From Amphibalanus amphitrite (Eukaryota; Arthropoda; Thecostraca; Balanomorpha; Balanidae), in assembly GCF_019059575.1 (NCBI RefSeq), contig NW_024881984.1, positions 124,001 through 188,000 of the forward strand: DNA of 64,000 bases, read 5' to 3'. Position numbers and translations under genes: made by a program. Positions 57,744 through 64,000 of this stretch are shown here, piece after piece (positions within the stretch are counted from its first letter, which is position 1; each line of letters opens with the position of its first letter). The notes beneath the pieces were generated by a model. That model did not search any database. It was not told where the DNA came from and worked only from the letters and a program-made list of their open reading frames with translations.

Positions 57744-60700
57744 TACGTAGGACGCAAACAACATATTTCCAGTGTTGTTGAAAGGAAAATTATGCGTTAT
57801 CTGGGGAGCACATCCGGATTTTTTTATGTCAATAGGCATGTATAATTCCAGAGATTACGACTTGGGCTCGAAATTCCCACAACGAAACTGTGTTTGGTGG
57901 TAAAACTGTTTTACTACGGCTCGTTCAAGACAGTGTTATTTTAAAAGCAGCAATACTTCTGTCAGCGGGTATAGGATAGACGTCAATACTGGCGTGATCG
58001 TAAATCATCTATCTATTGTGTACGATACGACCAGCCACTTATTGCGAGGCCAACCATGCTTTCGAGCAGCCTCAGTGTATGGTCGATTTCGTTGCTTGAT
58101 AACAAATTTGTTCATGAAGTGCAGGACACAGGATAAAGCAGTGCAGATAACGTTTTAATGGCACGACGCTGCTCTGACATCATTGCTTACCACCTTAACT
58201 GCAATAATCTCTCTACGACATGTAGTGTATCCAAACATAATATTTTTGTTACTAGAGTATGCTTGCAGAAATACAGCCACATCGATAGCAAACATATATT
58301 GATATACGAGGGGTCGTCTGATGCTTCATCGGAGAGGACAAGGCAATGTGAATTAAGCAACGATAAACGAAATATCTAGATGACTTATTTGGGAATTTTA
58401 TCTTCATGAGTAGGTACCTATAAGTTCAATGCATATAACTCAATATCTATATTACTATTTGAGGAGGGTGCGTCTGTCCGTTACCTAGGTCCCGACTTGG
58501 TGGTGCTTTGCGTGGACTACAGGCCAGACCGTTGCACCTAGCCCGGTGAAATTTGCAAACTTATAGATCAAGGATGCGCGACGTGCCTTTGAGGGGTCTC
58601 AGCTCGATCGGATTGATAGGGAGCGCGTGGCGCGTGCTCAAAAAGTGCAAATTCGCGTCATAAACTTTACATGTATAAATCGGCGTGCGAAATCGGGCGA
58701 AAACGGCTAATTTTGGCCGACACGGGTCCAGTTCCCGTGCAATATCTTGGTGACCAGGGGTCCGACCGGCACGGGAAAAACAGCATCGTGTACAGAATTG
58801 AACGGGCTATTGAATGGTGTGCGGTGCAGGGGATGGCACGCGCCACGTGCACCGGGGAGGGCACTTTTATGTGGAAAATTGACGTTTTGGACGGATTTTG
58901 GAATTTATATTATTTCCAGGTGACCGACAGACGGAGCGAGTTGAAACAACGCCTATTAGCAATAAAAATGTACCGCCTCTCATGGAAAAAAAATTGTGAA
59001 AAGCTAATTGAAGTTGAAAGCTGGCTGAAAGCTGGCTACTTTTTTTTTGAATAGGAGAAAACGAGTAACAAGTTTCAGGGTTTAAAGATTGAATGTCTTA
59101 CGTTTAGAAGCGATTGCATTTTCCGATTTTGGCACTAGTGTTTGTCAATTGTCCATGCAGGAATAATGACCAAAATAAAACACCGTCCTGCGCCGCCACA
59201 TTATTCCCCGACGAATGTCAAGGAAAATACGCATGCACAGTCTGCCTGATGCCAATCAGGACCTCTCGTTACGCGCGTAGCACGGCCGTCGCAGCCTACC
59301 TTGAAACGTCTCTGCAAAATTTTTGCGCTTTTTATCCGTCCAGTTCGTAAAAAAATTAGGAAAACCTTCATTGTCAAGTCATTGTGCACAGCGTGTTATC
59401 TTGTGTTGGGTTGAAGCTATACCGAAGCCACTTTAATTGTCAAGGTTCGGCAGTATAGGCCACATTGAGCCGAGGCTGAGGGTCTGGGGTCCAACTAAAG
59501 CCGGCGTAAAACTGGTTTCTCCAATCCAGGAAGCGCACAGAAGCAGGGATTGGTAGCTGAGACAGCTCTTCTAAATAAGCTGCTGGTAAATCTATGTTTA
59601 GAGGTGTGCACTGTGCAGCTGTGGAATGGCGGCTGGGAAGATGTGATTTTCCTGTTTTGCTTTTTAAGAGGGATTACTGGTAGGTACTGCATTGCACTTC
59701 GTCGGCAGTTCAGTGGTAGGTAGGTACTCATTGTTTGTCGCGGTATGCCAATTTGATCAAAGTAACATTCGCCTAGCAATGCTAAATCAAATCAAAAGAT
59801 GTAAATATCATATTGTAGCGTCCCATAAACCCGGACCGAACGAAGGTGCGTCATATCGACTACGGAGGCACCTTTGGCTTTATTTATGTAATCTCTGTTC
59901 TGATCTGATGAACAACCGAAAGCTAGCTTATAAATGTCAGTCCAATTATGTCATGATTTCATCACTGCTTTTCACTGATGGGGTACGTTTAATGCTTAGC
60001 AAATCTCGTCACTTTATTCTTAATGATATGAACTCAAAACTGTCGTTACCTCCAAACCACCACCATAACCTGTCACCTGACACCGGGCGGCGGCCCGTGC
60101 GGTGTGTCGGTGACAGCTGACACCCTCAATCCTGGTGTCATCTGACACCGGGTGGTACACCAGGAGCTGTTTATGTTCCGTCGCCCACCGCCGCGCCGGT
60201 CTCCCTCAGTGCCCGGCTATGTTTGCAGACGAGCAATCGGCGCATGCGTGATCAGACGCCATGTGACCTCCCCTCCCCTCCCCTGCAGCCCCCTCGTCCC
60301 TCCCCTCCGGCGGAATGCCTAGGCCTCTGAAGTGCCGACGCCGGGTCGACCTGCCGGAAAGCCTGGTGAGCGTTAGGGCGTGACTAAGCCGCCTTTGAGG
60401 CCTCCGTGGTGGATCAGTGCAGTAAGTAGGCCTCACGGGGACGTCTAAGGATCAAGTGAAAACGCAGTTCTTTGAAGCTACCGATATGCTGGTATTCAGC
60501 CGGTATGTTTTAGCAATGCATCACTCTAGGTATGTCCGGAGTGAACGAAACCCGCAAGGCAGAATTGCAAGTAATGAAATAAAGAATAAAGCAGAGAGAA
60601 CGGTGCTTAATGGTAAGGTCATATTAGCCAGACGTAGGGGCATGCTGCTGCTTCATTCGAGCGCGAGACCTCATCCTTCTAATGCCACAACTGCTAGGTC

Positions 60701-61490
60701 AGCAGGAGTCAAGTAACAGGCTGGTGCACAGCCAATGACATGCAGCTTAAACAAAAACAGATAAACAGACAAACATTGCCGTAACATGTCTGCACTGCCG
60801 AAATGTAATATGTACCGCAATCCAGCTTCGCATACTGCACCGAACACAAAAGCCTACCCAAGCACCAAAATGTAGCTCATTTCTGACCGGGCACGCACCT
60901 GCACCACCACATACCGCACCTCATAATTACCGGTGGCGGATGCAGCGTGCCTGAGGCACGGCAGTAAAATATTACACCTCTTCTCTGAACTATCACCTTC
61001 TGGGACATGACGTCAGCACGCCGGTGGCCGGCCCTGGGGTAGATGTAGCTGCGGGACGCGGTAATTCGTGTAGAAGCGTCTTCCTCACCACTTACTCTCA
61101 GAACCTCCAAAATACTCCCCCGGGATGTTTGTCTACCGCTTCTGGAATCGGTGTGCAGTCGACTAGGACAGCTTCCTTGCAGAGCGTCGGTAGACCGCAG
61201 GCATGACTGACTCACGCGTCCCGTCTGTCTGGACCTGCAGGAAATGTTTGCACGAGCAGGTTAATCGCACCCCGCTTCTGACATCAGCTCCCCAAACGCA
61301 GTCCGGTGTCATGACTGGCTCACCTCCGGGAGAGCCCTGGGTCCCGCAGCCTCTGTGCGCTCCCGCTGGCACGTCATGGGCCTCACGAACGTCCGCATCG
61401 ACACCAAGGCCACATCGCCGCGGTCACTCACACTGTGATTACCGCTCCCCGAGAGAAGCTCCGACCAACGAGCCGGTCACGAGACGTCGC

Positions 61491-61566
61491 TTTACGACCC
61501 CGTTACGGCCCCGCTACGACCCTATTACGACCCCGCTACGACCTTGCAACGACCCCCTGATTCCGT
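61491..61566. repeat. short tandem repeat, about 11-bp unit
   Basis: Six to seven copies of a unit like TTACGACCCCG / CTACGACCCTA in a GC-rich segment. Confidence 0.75.
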
Positions 61567-62044
61567 TACGACCCTTTTCGTTACGAGTCCGTCCGCGGGG
61601 CCGCTGCGTGGCTTTCAGCGATGCAGTCCAGGATTCCAGACCACAGGCGCGACCGGTAAGCCAAGCCGGAGCCGTGAACCGACCTCGGCATTCGCCTGCG
61701 CTGTCGCGGACGCCCTGCAGGCTCCATGCCATGAGGTCATCGGGACTGAGGCGCGATTATCAGCCAACTCCAGTCGGCGCCGGCGCCAAGGCGCGACCAC
61801 CCGCTCCACCCGCTCACTTGGTGTGTGACTGTGTTGCTGGTGGCCGTCCGTGCCGTGCGCTGGTGCCATCCTGCGCACTCTGTGTCAGTTGTCACCCATG
61901 GACTGGGTCCTGTGTGCGGAGCCCGCGGCCGTCGGTCTGTCGCTCATTCTGAGCCCTGGCTGGACGTCCGCCAGCGCTGCGCATCTCGCTGACTCACGGG
62001 GATTTGAGTGCGCCCGCCCGCCCCCCTCCACCGCCCCGGGGCAG

Positions 62045-62069
62045 ATGGGGGCTGTCTGCAGCATCGGAG
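62045..62069 (+). CDS. exon 1 of the acylated unknown protein
   Basis: Twenty-five coding bases, ATG GGG GCT GTC onward. A pyrimidine-rich stretch and CAG directly precede the ATG, so the exon might begin there or extend upstream. Confidence 0.5.
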
Positions 62070-63344
62070 GTGTGTGTATGTAAAGTGTGTGTGGCTGGGT
62101 GCAGTAGAGGTACGTCGGTGGTGCGCGGTGGTCGGCGCTTTGGTGGGCTTGGTAGGTGGGTAGGTTACGTTTAGGCTGCTTGGCGTTAAAGTTTAGTTCC
62201 GTCTATGTTTTAAATCATTATTGTGCGATTGTGTGTTGTGTTTTGGTCCATGAGGTATGGCGCCCGGGGCGCTGGTGTTCGGCTAAGCCGTCCCGTCCCG
62301 TTCACGCCTTACGAGCTGTCTTGGTATAACGACTGGTTCAGGACCCACCGCTCAAAGCTGAACCGACGTCCCGAGCCGTGGCAGGTTATACGCAGTACTG
62401 TCACATCAAGCAGGTGTTGCAGGCGTTGTATGGTGATAGCTGATAGTGAGGTGATAGCAGTCACGTCACTCACCGGGTTTTTATCTGTTTCAGGTCACCG
62501 GCCGTCATCGCCATCAGATACTCCACCTTTGACCCCATCGGAGACCCCACCTGATACTCTGCCTGAGACCCCTCCTGAAACCCCGCCTGAGACTCCGGAG
62601 ACTCTTCGAGAGTCGCCTGAGGCACCTCAGGAGACTACCGAGACCGCGGTGCCCCCGATCACACGCCGAGACTCGGGCTTCGCGCCCGACTCCGCCGCCA
62701 CGACGCGTCCCAACTCGGCCGGCGGAGCCGCCGTAGCCACGATGCCGACCAAAGAGAAGAAGAAAGACGAGAGCAAGCGCCGCCTGCGCGGCCTGCAGCT
62801 GTTCAGGCGCTCCAAGAGCAAGCCGGCGCCGGTGCTTACGCCGCCGCCGCTCACCGCCATGCCGGCACGTTCGGTGTCTGTATCGGCGTCTGGCGAGCCA
62901 CCACTGCCAGAGTTTTTCTCAGAGGTGGCTGCGCTGCGCCACTCAGCTGACGACCTATCCTCCATCGCTGGTGACCGCGAATCCTCACCCTCGGGCCGTG
63001 ACCTGGCCCTGTCACCGGTCTCCATGTCACTCCACTCGCTCTCCGACCCTGCCCCACTCCAAACCCGACTGACGCCCTGGGATACACCCTCCCTGGACCC
63101 ACACATGACCTCAGTGACCTCCGACCCGCGCGGCGCGGTGACCAGTTCACCAACCAACGGCGACTCTCGGCGCACCACCGAGACTCTCCGTCAGCGCGAG
63201 GAGCGAGAGCAAGTGGTGAGAGTGAGGAAAGTCACCACGGACATGGATCAGATCTCGGTGCCGGTCAGTCAGGGCGCCGACCCGGAGATGCTCCGCTCCG
63301 TCATCATGGAGAAGATGCGAGGAATGGGGAACATCGGCGATCAG
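62045..63344 (+). CDS. unrecognised protein with N-myristoylation-type start, first two coding exons
   Basis: Not matched to a known family. Exon 62045-62069 starts MGAVCSIG, with Gly2, Cys5 and Ser6 fitting dual N-myristoylation and palmitoylation. Its single leftover base joins the two leftover bases of exon 62494-63344, making Gly9. The 284-codon second exon is disordered: Thr-Pro-Glu repeats (residues 17-46), RRDSGF near 66-71 (a PKA-type site), a strongly basic segment at about 95-122 (KEKKKDESKRRLR, FRRSKSK), Ser/Pro-rich stretches, then a helix-like end (MLRSVIMEKMRGMGNI). The layout recalls acylated membrane scaffolds such as MARCKS or AKAP proteins, but only in composition. It is partial; later exons lie beyond 64000. 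The joined phases support the model; the GT donor after exon 1 is non-consensus (GTGTGT). Confidence 0.6.
62494..63344 (+). CDS. exon 2 of the acylated unknown protein
   Basis: Strong acceptor (TTTTATCTGTTTCAG) and donor GTCAGT. Open throughout 851 bases in one frame with biased codon use. The (GA)n tract begins 34 bases after the exon and belongs to the intron. Confidence 0.75.
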
Positions 63345-63375
63345 GTCAGTCCAAGGGGAAGGGGAAGGGGAAGGG

Positions 63376-64000
<625 letters not shown>

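Larger units (their letters stand above)
53398..62044. other. gene-poor region, possibly a long first intron
   Basis: No recognised coding exon. It contains two TA-flanked MITEs, CACCGGG-type short repeats near 60060-60160 and a short tandem repeat near 61490-61570. The GC-rich open frames at 61.2-62.0 kb have no recognisable product. Confidence 0.45.

Noticed and set aside
61203-61952. 249-codon Pro/Arg-rich frame
   Set aside because: GC-rich low-complexity sequence that includes a short tandem repeat. No domain, no strong start context, and other frames are also open here.

Overview
This is nuclear DNA from an animal, most likely an arthropod and probably a crustacean; a barnacle is possible but that is a guess from overall gene resemblance and the repeat-rich, large-intron layout. 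Evidence: conserved metazoan proteins split by GT-AG introns, GC-rich coding exons in AT-richer surroundings, many small DNA transposons with clear target-site duplications, a broken non-LTR retrotransposon and long microsatellites. There are no operons or prokaryotic signals.

Layout. (1) 1-1.9 kb, + strand: 3' exon of a type II PKA regulatory subunit holding both cyclic-nucleotide domains. (2) 2.7-8.06 kb, + strand: a complete endosomal Qa-SNARE of the syntaxin 7/12 type. It has two alternative exons, each encoding a complete C-terminal membrane anchor. (3) 8.27-33.4 kb, - strand, converging on the syntaxin: a complete neprilysin-type M13 zinc endopeptidase. I reconstructed 14 coding exons whose phases all join, giving 773 residues. 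A candidate non-coding first exon lies in a CpG-rich tract near 40.2 kb. (4) 46.1-47.2 kb, - strand: an intronless CIBAR1/FAM92-type BAR-domain gene. (5) 47.9-50.6 kb: a 5'-truncated LINE with a nonsense codon and a MITE inserted in its reverse transcriptase. (6) 50.6-62 kb: gene-poor, with one possible 5' UTR exon at 53.4 kb. (7) 62.0-63.3 kb, + strand: the first two coding exons of an unrecognised gene with an N-myristoylation-type start.

Mobile DNA dominates the non-coding space. I find three TTAA-flanked piggyBac-like MITEs with C/G-rich terminal hairpins and AGGTCA-type arrays. Four hAT-like insertions have perfect 8-bp target duplications. One of these is a 2.4-kb palindrome whose target duplication copies the 5' splice site of a neprilysin exon. 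There are also TA-flanked mariner-like MITEs and a CAG-flanked MITE inside the LINE.

The genes are independent units. The syntaxin acts in endosomal fusion, the neprilysin is a cell-surface peptidase, the PKA subunit is a cAMP sensor, and the CIBAR protein bends membrane near cilia in other animals. The most notable signals are the dual-anchor syntaxin, the splice-site-duplicating foldback transposon, and the MITE family whose terminal hairpin cores differ between elements but match within each element.
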